Assembly: GCA_024276825.1 (NCBI GenBank)
Contig: JAJRWI010000069.1
Coordinates: forward strand, 1 to 64,000
From: an archaeon
Lineage (GTDB): Archaea; Asgardarchaeota; Thorarchaeia; Thorarchaeales; Thorarchaeaceae
Length of the DNA: 64,000 nucleotides
Reading direction: 5' to 3'
The notes under the pieces were generated by a model. That model had not been told where the DNA came from and did no database searches. It worked only from the letters and a program-made list of their open reading frames with translations. The position numbers and the translations under genes were made by a program. How positions within the stretch are numbered: the stretch's first letter is position 1; each line of letters opens with the position of its first letter. This document shows positions 7,497-16,239 of the stretch, piece by piece.

Positions 7497-9329
7497 TTAA
7501 TCAACAGTCAGTGTTTTTGATAGATTTCGTGGTTGATCGGGATTTATCCCAAGGTCAACTGAGAGGTAATAACTTAGCAATTGAAGTGGAATCACATCGA
7601 GTAAGGGGTTAAGGAGTACATCAGTCTTGGGAACTGTTAGATAATCAATCTCTTTCTTCACATAGGGCTCAAGCTTTTCTTCTTGCTCACCAACAATAAT
7701 TGTCCTGCCCCCTCTACAACTCACCTCATTAATGTGATTAATCACCATCCACGAGTCCTCAGTTGTCGTTACAAAAATAACAGGATAGTCATTAGTGACA
7801 ATAGACAGCGGGCCATGTTTGAATTCGCTCGAGTACATTCCCTCGCAGTGGTTGTAACATATCTCTTTAATCTTCAAGGCGCCCTCACGTGCTACGCCAT
7901 CAGTGAGCCCGTACCCCAAACAATAGAGGTCATTAGCATCCATCAGGGTCTTTGCAAGCATCTTAGCAAGAATTCCAGTATGATCAATGGTTTCTCTAGT
8001 CAATCTAGGAAGGTCATTTCTTAGCAAGTTCAAGAAACGATTAGCTTCACTCTCATCAAGTGTTCCGTTTCTTTTGCCTAACATCGCTGATAAATAAGCG
8101 AAGATTATGGTCTGGGAGAAATAGGTCTTTGTTGCTGGAACGCTGACTTCATATCCGCACCCCATTGGAATGTAGGAGTCAGCATTAAACATAAGTGTGC
8201 TTCCTATGACATTTACCACACCAAGAGTCTTTCCCAAGTTATTCTCTCTCACGAGATTTAGGACATTGAGAATGTCTTTTGTTTCACCACTTTGAGATAC
8301 TAGGATGCATAGTGAGTCATCATCCAAGGTTGCTCCATACATGGGAATAAACTGACCACCTATCGCTGGAAGAATAGGTAGGCCTGCAAGGCGGTTAAAG
8401 TAGTAGGTTCCGACCATTCCAGCATTATACGATGAGCCACAAGCCACAAGATAAACCCGTGATGCCTCTTCAATCAATCCAGCCCATTTCTCAATGTTTC
8501 CGCCATCTAGAATACCTAGAAGGTCTTGTGCGACTTTGGGTTGTTCATTAATCTCTTTCAACATAAAGTGTGGAAACCCACCCTTCTCAGCCGCATTTAT
8601 GTCAATATTGCTGAGTTCGACTGGACGATCCAATTCCTTTCCATCTTCAATTCTAAATACCTTGACATCATGAGGAGTCAGACGCAGCATCTCACCGTCG
8701 CGTAAATAGATGACATTTCTGGTGACCGGAAGAATTGAGGGCAGATCACTTGAAACAATTGTGATGTTCTTATCGACTCCAGCAACAAGTGATGATCCCA
8801 TCTTAACTGCATATATCTCCTGAGCATCCGCTCGACCTACAGCAAATGCAAAGGCACCCTTCAGATCGCGAGTCGAGAGTCGTACGGCCTCAAACATATC
8901 GCCAGTCTGCTCATAGTACTTGTCAACAGCGTGCACACATAGCTCACCATCATTCTCAGAACGGACTATATGACCAGTTTCGATGAGTTCTTGCTTGTAT
9001 TCATAGTAGTTGTGGATGTTCCCATTATGAGCACCATAAAACACCTCTTGGCACCCAAAATGCGGCTGTGCGTTAGTCCGCGTTGGAGCACCGTAGGTTG
9101 CCCATCTTAGTTGGATGATTCCACGGTCGCCACGCATTGAGGACAGCCCAAGGCGTTTATTGACCTCTTCAATTGTGCCGACATCTTTTCTGAGATCAAC
9201 AACATTGTTCTGAACTGCTGCAACACCTACTGAGTCGTAGCCCCGATATGTCAGCTTTCGCCCACAAGTCACCAAGAGGTCGCCAATATTATCAAGATCA
9301 AGACTAACAATCCCAGTGATGCCGCACAT
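7497..9329 (-). CDS. glmS: glutamine--fructose-6-phosphate aminotransferase (isomerizing)
   Basis: Makes glucosamine-6-phosphate from fructose-6-phosphate and glutamine, the entry to UDP-GlcNAc and so to N-glycans and other amino sugars. The start is set at 9329 because the protein must begin MCGITGIV: Cys1 is the glutaminase nucleophile after Met removal. Upstream in-frame starts (to 9371) would bury it. The N-terminal glutaminase half shows YRGYDSVG, RWATYG and NGNIHNY. Two SIS sugar-isomerase domains follow, with ACGSSYNAG, SQSGETKD and the C-terminal LLDVIPLQLLSYYLSV...NPDQPRNLSKTLTVD end typical of GlmS. At 610 residues it is normal length. It is divergent from the winged-helix regulator at 9471. 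Confidence 0.97.
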   Translation of the reverse strand: MCGITGIVSLDLDNIGDLLVTCGRKLTYRGYDSVGVAAVQNNVVDLRKDVGTIEEVNKRLGLSSMRGDRGIIQLRWATYGAPTRTNAQPHFGCQEVFYGAHNGNIHNYYEYKQELIETGHIVRSENDGELCVHAVDKYYEQTGDMFEAVRLSTRDLKGAFAFAVGRADAQEIYAVKMGSSLVAGVDKNITIVSSDLPSILPVTRNVIYLRDGEMLRLTPHDVKVFRIEDGKELDRPVELSNIDINAAEKGGFPHFMLKEINEQPKVAQDLLGILDGGNIEKWAGLIEEASRVYLVACGSSYNAGMVGTYYFNRLAGLPILPAIGGQFIPMYGATLDDDSLCILVSQSGETKDILNVLNLVRENNLGKTLGVVNVIGSTLMFNADSYIPMGCGYEVSVPATKTYFSQTIIFAYLSAMLGKRNGTLDESEANRFLNLLRNDLPRLTRETIDHTGILAKMLAKTLMDANDLYCLGYGLTDGVAREGALKIKEICYNHCEGMYSSEFKHGPLSIVTNDYPVIFVTTTEDSWMVINHINEVSCRGGRTIIVGEQEEKLEPYVKKEIDYLTVPKTDVLLNPLLDVIPLQLLSYYLSVDLGINPDQPRNLSKTLTVD

Positions 9330-9470
9330 TTCCATCTCTCTCGCTTTGTGAATATTATTTCTGCGGTTCAATTACAATAAAAAGTTCTTCTTGCTGCCCA
9401 TAGTCGAAAATTCGAAGCTCTTTTAATGAGGGAAACCGATTTCATTCTTCAGAAGTGTGAGGATTAGATT

Positions 9471-10157
9471 ATGGTACGACAAAAGCGTCTTTCGCTGCTC
9501 TTACATCCTATAAGGAGGGAACTCTATCAGATTCTCTGTGAGAATCCTGGCACATACCTCCTAGAGCTAGTGGAGATTCTAGAAGCCCCATTAGGCACAT
9601 TAACATGGCATCTTCGAATTCTAGAACGAGAAGGATTAGTGAAAAGCATCAAATTTGCAGGTAAAAGACTGTTCTATCCAAGAATGCTACGTACAAAAGA
9701 AGCAGAGATGGCATACCTTACTATGAGAAGCACTACAGCAAAGAAGATCTTTCAGTATATAGTCAACAATCCGGGATGCTATCAGGAACAACTTGCGGAG
9801 AGTCTTGGTGTTCATCACGACACAGTGCGGTGGCATGTGACAAGAATGGAAGATGTTGGGTTAATCAGGGTGGAACGTGAAGGAAGGAAGAAACGGCATT
9901 ATTTGGCACATCTTGGTGAAGCCCTGTTGAAAGGAAGCCTAAATACAATATCAGAAACATTTGTTATGTTCCTCATGGAGAAACTGGAGCAGGGATGCCT
10001 TAACCCCAAGATTATCGACAGAACCGAAGACCATGTTACAATCAGATTCGATTGCCCTGAAAAAGCTAAGGACTGCAGAATTACAATCAATCTGAAGGAT
10101 TGGGAGTTCACATTTGCTGATGATGAACAAAATGAAGATGTTATGGAAACAGACTAG
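9471..10157 (+). CDS. double winged-helix transcriptional regulator
   Basis: A 228-residue protein with two ArsR/MarR-like winged helix-turn-helix domains in tandem. The first is residues about 5-80 (HPIRRELYQILCENPGTY, then LGTLTWHLRILEREGLVKS). The second is residues about 90-155 (KKIFQYIVNNPGCYQEQLAE, then HHDTVRWHVTRMEDVGLI). The paired WHL/WHV recognition helices are easily seen. A small C-terminal alpha/beta part (HVTIRFDCPEKAKDCRITI) could bind a ligand or dimerise. This layout is common among archaeal regulators. ATG follows GAGGAT by eight bases, and CTCTTTTAATG at about 9419-9429 may be the TATA box. Being divergent from glmS, it could regulate it. Confidence 0.9.
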   Translation: MVRQKRLSLLLHPIRRELYQILCENPGTYLLELVEILEAPLGTLTWHLRILEREGLVKSIKFAGKRLFYPRMLRTKEAEMAYLTMRSTTAKKIFQYIVNNPGCYQEQLAESLGVHHDTVRWHVTRMEDVGLIRVEREGRKKRHYLAHLGEALLKGSLNTISETFVMFLMEKLEQGCLNPKIIDRTEDHVTIRFDCPEKAKDCRITINLKDWEFTFADDEQNEDVMETD

Positions 10158-10966
10158 ATGCTTGTTTCTAGAAATGTTTGAATCTTGTATACAACATCAT
10201 CGCAGCCGGGTTCTGAACATAATACAGCAAGCAATCTAGAGTCATCAATTTTTATGATAATTAGTCGGCCAGATTCATATCCTATTGACAGAATTTCAGT
10301 GTCCATGGATAATGTCATTCCATTGGCAAAGATTGAACTGACAAGGCCGGCCAGTTTGATTGTGTCACCAAAGCCCACGGAACTTAGGGGTAGGCCATCT
10401 GCGGTCAAGAGTAAAGCATGCTTAATCTTTGGTGAAACCGCCAGAATTCTTGTGAGAAGACTCTCCTCACTTAGGTTAGTGCTGGAACTTATTAGAAGTT
10501 CAATACGAAGCAGCAACGAGTTGAGCTGTGCCACAATTGTTTCAATCTGCATTGATGAATGAAACTCAATGCCATAAACTACAATCAATGAGAAATATGA
10601 TTGAATCACTGTTATTACAGTCTGGTCTGACATAGTATGAATCAAGTACTCAGGGGAGGGAGCACCAATCTGATTCAAAGTGGTCGAACTTGCACTGTTT
10701 ATTGCTGCTGACACGGTTGACAGAATTTGAGGGTCAAGACCAGGTTGCTTTGAAACTGCAGTGACCACAATTCCCTCATTTGTGGAGAGAATAACATGAA
10801 TTATTCGTGTATCACTCTCTAGCAGTTCTTGAAGCCAAGATGCAACTTCGCCGAGGGTTTCTAATGTCATTTCAAATACCTGCCACTTATCAACTAGAAT
10901 ATGAGCACGACTCATATTTATAACATGTTCTACAAACAAAGGGTTTATATCAAGCATGAAAATCAT
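10154..10966 (-). CDS. tandem roadblock/LC7-domain protein
   Basis: Two roadblock-like (MglB/LC7) alpha-beta domains appear in one chain. The first is about residues 33-130 (IIHVILSTNEGIVVTAV ... VITVIQSYFSLIVVYGI), the second about 165-268 (IKHALLLTADGLPLSSVGF ... RLIIIKIDDSRLLAVLC). Roadblock proteins are GAP or scaffold partners of small Ras-like GTPases, two of which lie further on in this window. Natural roadblocks work as dimers, so this tandem may be a built-in dimer. The start is uncertain: ATG at 10966 has no ribosome site, and ATG at 10870 begins right at the first domain. It overlaps the end of the convergent regulator gene by four bases. Confidence 0.7.
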   Translation of the reverse strand: MIFMLDINPLFVEHVINMSRAHILVDKWQVFEMTLETLGEVASWLQELLESDTRIIHVILSTNEGIVVTAVSKQPGLDPQILSTVSAAINSASSTTLNQIGAPSPEYLIHTMSDQTVITVIQSYFSLIVVYGIEFHSSMQIETIVAQLNSLLLRIELLISSSTNLSEESLLTRILAVSPKIKHALLLTADGLPLSSVGFGDTIKLAGLVSSIFANGMTLSMDTEILSIGYESGRLIIIKIDDSRLLAVLCSEPGCDDVVYKIQTFLETSI

Positions 10967-10995
10967 CGAGGAACAACGACTATGGAGGAATAATA

Positions 10996-12126
10996 TTGAG
11001 CAGTAACTCTAAGTCGAGAATAATTACATCACTAATAATTATTGGCATTGTATTCGGTGCTGTTGGTGGCTTTCTGTATATGACAAATCCATACGAGCCA
11101 TCAAGAGTCGCTATTATTTTCATGGCCCCGGGATTTGGTGATTTCAGTATAGCAGATCAGATTCATATAGGCATGAATGACCTTCTAAGAGATGCATCTG
11201 TTTCATACTATATCCCCAATGAACTCCCAACAACTGTTGAGGAGGCAAGAACACTTCTTGAAAGTTACGCTTCGCGGACAGGATTTTATGATATGATTGT
11301 TGCAGTTGGCAATGATTTAACACCCGCATTGGCAGCTGTGGCCAGTAAGTATCCTGACCAGAAGTTTGCAATGATTGGTGGGGCTATTAATGCACCAAAT
11401 GTGGCATCAGCAACTTTTGAAACTCAAGAGGCAGCTTTTCTAGCTGGTGTACTTGCAGCTATTGTTGCTGATTCTGGCGATTACTCTGGAATAATCGGTA
11501 TCTTAGCTGCTGTTGAGGACGACTTGACACTTGAACCAATCATTTATGGTTTTAAGCAAGGTGTTGAAACCGCAAGAGACGATTTGAGTCTTAATATAAC
11601 ATTGCTCGACACTGTTTATCTTGGTGGGTTCAATGAAACTGATGCTGCAATGACTCAGACCATATCATTCTTCGACCCCTACAACACAAATGGGTCAGTA
11701 CTCTTTGCCCCTGTCAGAGCTGGCCTTAGAGGAGTCAGATTGGGCCTTGAGTATGCTAATCGGTCATGGTATAGCGGCCGAAGGCAGGGTGATAGATATC
11801 CATTGGTCATTGGTGCTGAACATGATGTCGATTGGTATGGAAACCCAAGAATTGGCGTGGCCTTAGGCCCATCATGGATCATGACTAGTGTAGTGCCAAG
11901 AACTGACCTTGCGTTCAGATTCTTCTTGAACAAGACACTATGGAACGAGTTCGATGTTGTTTCAAATAATGTGTTTGAGTATAATCTTGCCAATAATGGG
12001 GTCAATATTACTGATCTTCAATTTAGCATAGTATATTTGAGTCGTGTTCACAATGCTGTTTCGCAAGTGAAACATTATCAATCATTAATTATTAATGGAT
12101 CAATCGTAGTGAGCACTGGACCTTAA
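10996..12126 (+). CDS. BMP-family (basic membrane protein) substrate-binding protein
   Basis: A 376-residue periplasmic-binding-protein-like receptor of the BMP/Med family, whose known members bind nucleosides or related small molecules for ABC uptake. The TTG start is supported by GGAGG seven bases upstream. Residues about 10-28 form an N-terminal membrane anchor (no lipobox cysteine), and the rest is extracytoplasmic. Family features include VAIIFMAPGFGDFSIADQIH, YDMIVAVGNDL, FAMIGGAINAPNVAS and an EAAFLAGVLAA helix with a glycine-rich turn. No ABC permease or ATPase of the nucleoside type is next to it, so it may use a distant transporter or act as a sensor. A hairpin follows the stop. Confidence 0.85.
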   Translation: MSSNSKSRIITSLIIIGIVFGAVGGFLYMTNPYEPSRVAIIFMAPGFGDFSIADQIHIGMNDLLRDASVSYYIPNELPTTVEEARTLLESYASRTGFYDMIVAVGNDLTPALAAVASKYPDQKFAMIGGAINAPNVASATFETQEAAFLAGVLAAIVADSGDYSGIIGILAAVEDDLTLEPIIYGFKQGVETARDDLSLNITLLDTVYLGGFNETDAAMTQTISFFDPYNTNGSVLFAPVRAGLRGVRLGLEYANRSWYSGRRQGDRYPLVIGAEHDVDWYGNPRIGVALGPSWIMTSVVPRTDLAFRFFLNKTLWNEFDVVSNNVFEYNLANNGVNITDLQFSIVYLSRVHNAVSQVKHYQSLIINGSIVVSTGP

Positions 12127-12138
12127 AGCTCAATATAA

Positions 12139-12161
12139 GGGGGCAACCTATGAATGCCCCC
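12139..12161 (+). terminator. G/C hairpin after the BMP gene
   Basis: GGGGGCA (12139-12145) pairs perfectly with TGCCCCC (12155-12161) over a nine-base loop, 13 bases after the stop. The following tract is only moderately T-rich (TCCATATTTTA), so this is a likely but not certain terminator. Confidence 0.45.
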
Positions 12162-12190
12162 CCTCCATATTTTAATGGGGACTGCAGGTT

Positions 12191-12763
12191 TTGAACTATG
12201 AGAATATAATTAATCTGTTTCTTAGAGTAGAAAATCTAAAGACTCTAGGCAGATGTGGATGGCACCTAGCAGGGATAGATAACTCAGAAACTGTCGCATC
12301 GCATATTTGGGGAACTTCTTTTATTTCGCTAATATTGTCAAAAATGTTGGCCGAAAGGAGAAACAACCTAGACCTAGAAAAAGTTCTCATTATGTCCATT
12401 CTGCATGATCTTCCTGAGTCTTTGGTTGGCGACATTTCCAGACGGGCAATTGATCTTGGCGGCGATGAATTCAAAGATTCTAAGAATAAGGCAGAACTGG
12501 TGGCGATTAAGAGAATTCTTGGGGAGTATGTTAATCTTAAGGACTTGATAAATATCTGGCAAGAATATCATGAGCAGCAATCAATAGAAGCCAGAATTGT
12601 TCGTGATGCTGATGTGTTGGATATGCTAATCCATGCAATCATTCTTAAGCAACAAGGAATATCAAAGAGAAAGCTGAATAACTTTTTTATTGATGCTGAA
12701 GGAACTGTTTTTGCAGACCTATTTGAAGCAGTGATTAAGAGGTTTGAAAATATGGACAGATAA
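12191..12763 (+). CDS. HD-domain phosphohydrolase, YfbR-type 5'-nucleotidase-like
   Basis: A 190-residue HD-superfamily hydrolase. The metal ligands are visible: His in ETVASHIWG, the HD pair in ILHDLPES, and Asp in RDADVLDML. The upstream RCGWHLAGI segment matches the Arg-Trp pair that YfbR-like 5'-deoxynucleotidases use for the nucleotide phosphate. The probable role is removing the 5' phosphate from (deoxy)nucleoside monophosphates, i.e. nucleotide pool control. It starts at TTG 12191 (residues MNYENII); no better start is in frame. Soluble, all-helical. The unusual HD placement and length match the short YfbR class rather than dGTPases. Confidence 0.85.
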   Translation: MNYENIINLFLRVENLKTLGRCGWHLAGIDNSETVASHIWGTSFISLILSKMLAERRNNLDLEKVLIMSILHDLPESLVGDISRRAIDLGGDEFKDSKNKAELVAIKRILGEYVNLKDLINIWQEYHEQQSIEARIVRDADVLDMLIHAIILKQQGISKRKLNNFFIDAEGTVFADLFEAVIKRFENMDR

Positions 12764-12915
12764 GTCAATTTTATCACTTATATTCTTGTATTGTTTTTTC
12801 ATGATTACATTATGTTTTGTATACAATTTTTCAGTTCTTCGACTTTCCTATTGAAATTTGACTTGCGTGCCCTTGATTGTGCAGAGTCATCAGATTAACT
12901 TCTGGTGATAACGAG

Positions 12916-12966
12916 ATGAGCTACAACGATCCTCCAACTGGCGGACCACAGCCAGAGCCATTCTAA
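12916..12966 (+). CDS. possible very small Pro/Gly-rich ORF
   Basis: ATG to TAA encodes 16 residues, MSYNDPPTGGPQPEPF; an in-frame TTG at 12877 would lengthen it to 29. It lies in a 255-base gap and is followed 13 bases later by a good terminator on the same strand, which suggests that something is transcribed here. There is no clear ribosome site. It may be a micro-protein, a remnant, or chance. Confidence 0.2.
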   Translation: MSYNDPPTGGPQPEPF

Positions 12967-12979
12967 TCCAACTCAATTC

Positions 12980-13020
12980 GAGATCATGGATCCATCCATA
13001 GATCTCCCATTTCTTTTTTT
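12980..13020 (+). terminator. intrinsic terminator with long T-run
   Basis: GAGATC-ATGG (12980-12989) pairs with CCAT-(A)-GATCTC (12996-13006), a ten-base stem with one bulged A and a loop of six. It is followed by a T-rich tract at 13010-13020 with seven uninterrupted Ts. It points along the + strand, so it ends a transcript from the HD gene or from the gap before it. The minus-strand gene that ends at 13019 reaches into the T-run. Confidence 0.55.
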
Positions 13021-14956
13021 ACCAATTCATTCTTGCTTGAGACAGAAAGTTTGATACATTGTCATCCCATCCCCCATTTTTCCAGAGCCTAGAGAACAAG
13101 TTGGACCGATAACTGTGATATGTGACCACCGTAGATGCTGTCAAATCAATATTGAGTTCATAAGCCATTTCATTTAATGATGCACATAATTGAGAGATTA
13201 GCGATTTATGAAAGATGCCTTGAATAATTCCAATATTGCTGTCCTTAATCTTCAAAAGACTTGACGCACCAGAGTTCAAGAAGATCCCATTGGCAACTGA
13301 GAGAAGAGTTTGCTCGGGTGCATTCGCGATTATTATAATTCCCTGCAGGTCAGGAATATGAATACCCCAATAGAATGTAGCAATTACATTTTGGTCTTTC
13401 AAGTTCTGCAAGGATCCAATGAAGTCATCAATAGGAATGCCCACAATTGTCGGGTGTTCCAGATCGCTAAGCCAAAGCGTAGAACTTAAAGCATCCATCA
13501 CTCTGATATCATTATCAGTCAACGATGAACACTGACTGGATTTGAGAGGCTTGAAGCGCTTCCTAAAATAGCGGGGTGAAACATGTTTTTGAAGCGTTTC
13601 AACAATCCGAGGTATTGAGATGCTCTTCGCAGATGATAGATTATACGCATTTTTTGGGTTCACATGACGTACATACCAATCTAATTGCATTAAGTTTGGC
13701 CGCTTTTGCAATATAATATCTGCTGCACGAGCTGGCAAGACCAACTCGTGAAGGAGGGTTTCGCGGTGTTGCGAGGAAGAGGGATTATTGAATACTGTGA
13801 CATATGCGAGATGCCGGTGAGGCCATTGATGCGCCTTTCCGATGTAATAATATCGACTAAGGCCAATTGATTCGGTGTTTACTCTTCCATGAATGTTCAA
13901 TCCCCAATGATTGAGATAAAGCCGCTCCATCTTCAATTGTGGTGAGGACATGGCCTGTTCCCTTGTAATAGGAAGACCTCTGGGGATTTCATTTGTCCGG
14001 GTCAGTTTTAGAATATATTTGATAAGAACATCAAGTCCACCAATGTCATATATTGCTCCAAGAAATGGGCGACCATATATTGAGAAAGGAGACGCCGTCA
14101 TTTCAGACAGATATGCATCAGGTACTCTTGCAAATAATTGTAGCCAATTGATGGGGGTAGTTTCAAGAATTAGATGCTTCAAATGCAAAGCGAGCAAAGA
14201 GCGTAGCGTAGGAGTTGGCAGGAATTTACCAAGAAATCCAATTGGGTCGGAATCTGTATCAATTCTCTTGCGTAGTAGAATTGCAAGAAAGGCCGAGGCC
14301 TCCTCTCGAACAAGTGCACTCCACCATCGGGGTAATAATTGTTCAAGCGTTGAACCCATAGTGTCTGTGATAATTAGGTCAGGAAACTCCATTCCGCGAC
14401 AGAGCTCATACAATTCTGGCCAAGTAGGAGGAGGCTGTTCTAATAACTCTGATAGGATGTTATTTCTTTTTTCATCATCTGACTCTAAGAGCATCTCCAA
14501 GTCTGAAAGAGGGGTCAGTGCCTCAGCCTCATAGGGAAAGATAGTATGGGATTCAAGGATTTTGCCACTGGGGTAATCAATAATGGTCAACCACAACTTT
14601 CGTGAGTTCTGAATTCTTTGTGAGATGAGAATTGCTCTTTGATTGCCGACTTCTACACGGGCGTACCAATTGCCAGAGGAAGGGGGATATATGGTTTCTT
14701 TATGTTCAAATTTGCCCTGCTTGTAGAGAGCAATTTTGACTGATATGGGACGGACTTGGACCAGCAGGTCATCCGGAAGATCTCTTTCAAGAATTGCACC
14801 TGATGGATGAGCCAGGATTTCAGAACTAACTCGGAAGTGAATTGATGGATCAATCTCGTTATGGGGAATCTCATTACCAGATTTCATGATAATGAAAAGT
14901 TTATCATTGTACCAGCGATATTTTGGTGAATAATCATACCATATTAACTCACTCAT
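13019..14956 (-). CDS. large hypothetical protein, 645 residues
   Basis: I do not recognise this protein. It has no signal peptide or membrane helix. Residues 1-150 are mostly beta (for example LWLTIIDYPSGKILESHTIFP, which reads like a beta-propeller-style blade). The middle (about 200-330) is helical and Trp/Leu-rich (SFLAILLRKRI, LRSLLALHLKHLIL). The C-terminal about 180 residues are alpha/beta (GIIIIANAPEQTLLSVANGIF and SNIGIIQGIFHKSLI), and this last part is reminiscent of roadblock-like folds: a strand pair, then a helix with NGIF, as in other roadblock proteins of this window. That last reading is a guess. It is the first of three co-directional unknown genes (13.0-16.1 kb). Confidence 0.8.
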   Translation of the reverse strand: MSELIWYDYSPKYRWYNDKLFIIMKSGNEIPHNEIDPSIHFRVSSEILAHPSGAILERDLPDDLLVQVRPISVKIALYKQGKFEHKETIYPPSSGNWYARVEVGNQRAILISQRIQNSRKLWLTIIDYPSGKILESHTIFPYEAEALTPLSDLEMLLESDDEKRNNILSELLEQPPPTWPELYELCRGMEFPDLIITDTMGSTLEQLLPRWWSALVREEASAFLAILLRKRIDTDSDPIGFLGKFLPTPTLRSLLALHLKHLILETTPINWLQLFARVPDAYLSEMTASPFSIYGRPFLGAIYDIGGLDVLIKYILKLTRTNEIPRGLPITREQAMSSPQLKMERLYLNHWGLNIHGRVNTESIGLSRYYYIGKAHQWPHRHLAYVTVFNNPSSSQHRETLLHELVLPARAADIILQKRPNLMQLDWYVRHVNPKNAYNLSSAKSISIPRIVETLQKHVSPRYFRKRFKPLKSSQCSSLTDNDIRVMDALSSTLWLSDLEHPTIVGIPIDDFIGSLQNLKDQNVIATFYWGIHIPDLQGIIIIANAPEQTLLSVANGIFLNSGASSLLKIKDSNIGIIQGIFHKSLISQLCASLNEMAYELNIDLTASTVVTYHSYRSNLFSRLWKNGGWDDNVSNFLSQARMNW

Positions 14957-15034
14957 TCTGTTTGGTCACTCCGCACTCCAGAAGTGAAGATACCAAGAGC
15001 ATATTAAAACATCGGAATAATGGCCATATGCAAA

Positions 15035-15400
15035 TCAAAGCTTGCCATTAACAATTGAGCGAGCAAGACTTTCAAACTGTGATTCTTCGTCAGGAAATTG
15101 CAATATTCTGGAGATTGTTTTTCCATTCTTTAGAGATATAATCATGTTCATCTCGTGCAATATCTGTAGCAATGCCTTTACAGAAATAAGTCTCCATTGC
15201 GACACATCTATCATTGGAGAGTCTATCGAAAACAAGTGTTTCAGAATATCTTTGAATTGAGGGACATATTTCGCCCGAAGGACTTTGCCTAAGGCATTAA
15301 TTGCATCAATTGGCATTATAGCTCCTGACTGAAATGACTGTATAATCCCCTCGATTATTTCATGAGTGGTCAAGCCAAGCCCCGAACTCATATTAATCAC
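15035..15400 (-). CDS. small helical hypothetical protein
   Basis: A 121-residue, mostly helical protein (TTHEIIEGIIQSFQSG, AINALGKVLRAKYVPQF, LISVKALLQILHEMNMI) with a short beta hairpin near ISLKNGKTISRI. The size and helix pattern could suit a helical-repeat or winged-helix-like adaptor, but I recognise no family. It lies 26 bases before the membrane-protein gene's end and 78 bases after the 645-residue gene's start, so all three probably share an operon. The start could be GTG/ATG at 15400 or the ATG at 15391 (MSSGLGL). Confidence 0.65.
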   Translation of the reverse strand: MINMSSGLGLTTHEIIEGIIQSFQSGAIMPIDAINALGKVLRAKYVPQFKDILKHLFSIDSPMIDVSQWRLISVKALLQILHEMNMIISLKNGKTISRILQFPDEESQFESLARSIVNGKL

Positions 15401-15426
15401 CGATTGTTAAGCATTTTGTCTTCGAT

Positions 15427-16119
15427 TCAGATAGTAGCCAGGTCAACAGGAGCAGGTTGTTCTTCAATAACTTCGGACTTGTACCATGGATTGATTAAGG
15501 CCAAAGCTGCAATTATGATTGCCAATGCATCAAGAATAGATGCAACGAAATCAAGGCCTGCATGCATCAAGCTCACCCGAGAGAACTGGATGACCGTGAT
15601 AATTATCATAGAGAGAAGAAGAAGATCACTTCTGATTTCCTTCAATCTTTCAGTCTTCCATGTTATTGAGAATGTCACGATTAGCAGAAGCATGAGACTA
15701 ATTAATATTGGAACATGAAACATTATGATGAACTCCTTTGTTGGCCCAATAATTATCACAGAAACCCAATAGAGAGCCATCAGAAACAGAATTCTGATTT
15801 TCGTCTTTTGGGAGCGGCGCATCCAGATATGAAGGGAGGCACCTAACATTGGCAGAGTACACCAGAGAATTACAAATGCGCGCACTTTGAAGATGGGCAG
15901 GGTTTCTTCAATTAGTCCAATATTAATTAAATCCAAAAGAAACAAGTTGATAGCCATAGAAATAAAACTAAGACTAAACATCAGCGGCAAGTCAGTATAC
16001 AACCTATTCTCTTGAGCAAACCATCGCTTCATTAGATATAACGAGATTGCAATAGAAAAAACCGTTGCTACCAGATTAATGATAAATGGAATGTTCATGA
16101 ATGCCTGCAATGATAACAC
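15427..16119 (-). CDS. seven-helix membrane protein of unknown function
   Basis: A 230-residue protein with about seven hydrophobic helices, starting at residue 12 (IINLVATVFSIAISLYLMKR), and a cytosolic C-terminus ending VIEEQPAPVDLATI. The helices are long and separated by very short loops with paired basic residues (MRRSQKTKIR), which sets the inside face. The layout recalls archaeal seven-helix sensor or input domains, but no signature residue (such as a retinal lysine) is visible, so I give no function. It is the first gene of a three-gene minus-strand group and is divergent from mre11. Confidence 0.75.
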   Translation of the reverse strand: MLSLQAFMNIPFIINLVATVFSIAISLYLMKRWFAQENRLYTDLPLMFSLSFISMAINLFLLDLINIGLIEETLPIFKVRAFVILWCTLPMLGASLHIWMRRSQKTKIRILFLMALYWVSVIIIGPTKEFIIMFHVPILISLMLLLIVTFSITWKTERLKEIRSDLLLLSMIIITVIQFSRVSLMHAGLDFVASILDALAIIIAALALINPWYKSEVIEEQPAPVDLATI

Positions 16120-16239
16120 CTGATGGCCATTTCAAACTCAATAACATCTCTTTACTGGCATTATTAAGCACCAATAATTTTTCAAGGAGCTTTGTACTGG
16201 TTATTAAAAGACCAAGTCAAATGTAATGGGGAGAGGGCC

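Noticed and set aside
13950..14534. 194-residue + strand ORF opposite the 645-residue gene
   Set aside because: It is a frame shadow of a long continuous minus-strand gene, rich in Arg/Ser as such shadows are, with no start signal.
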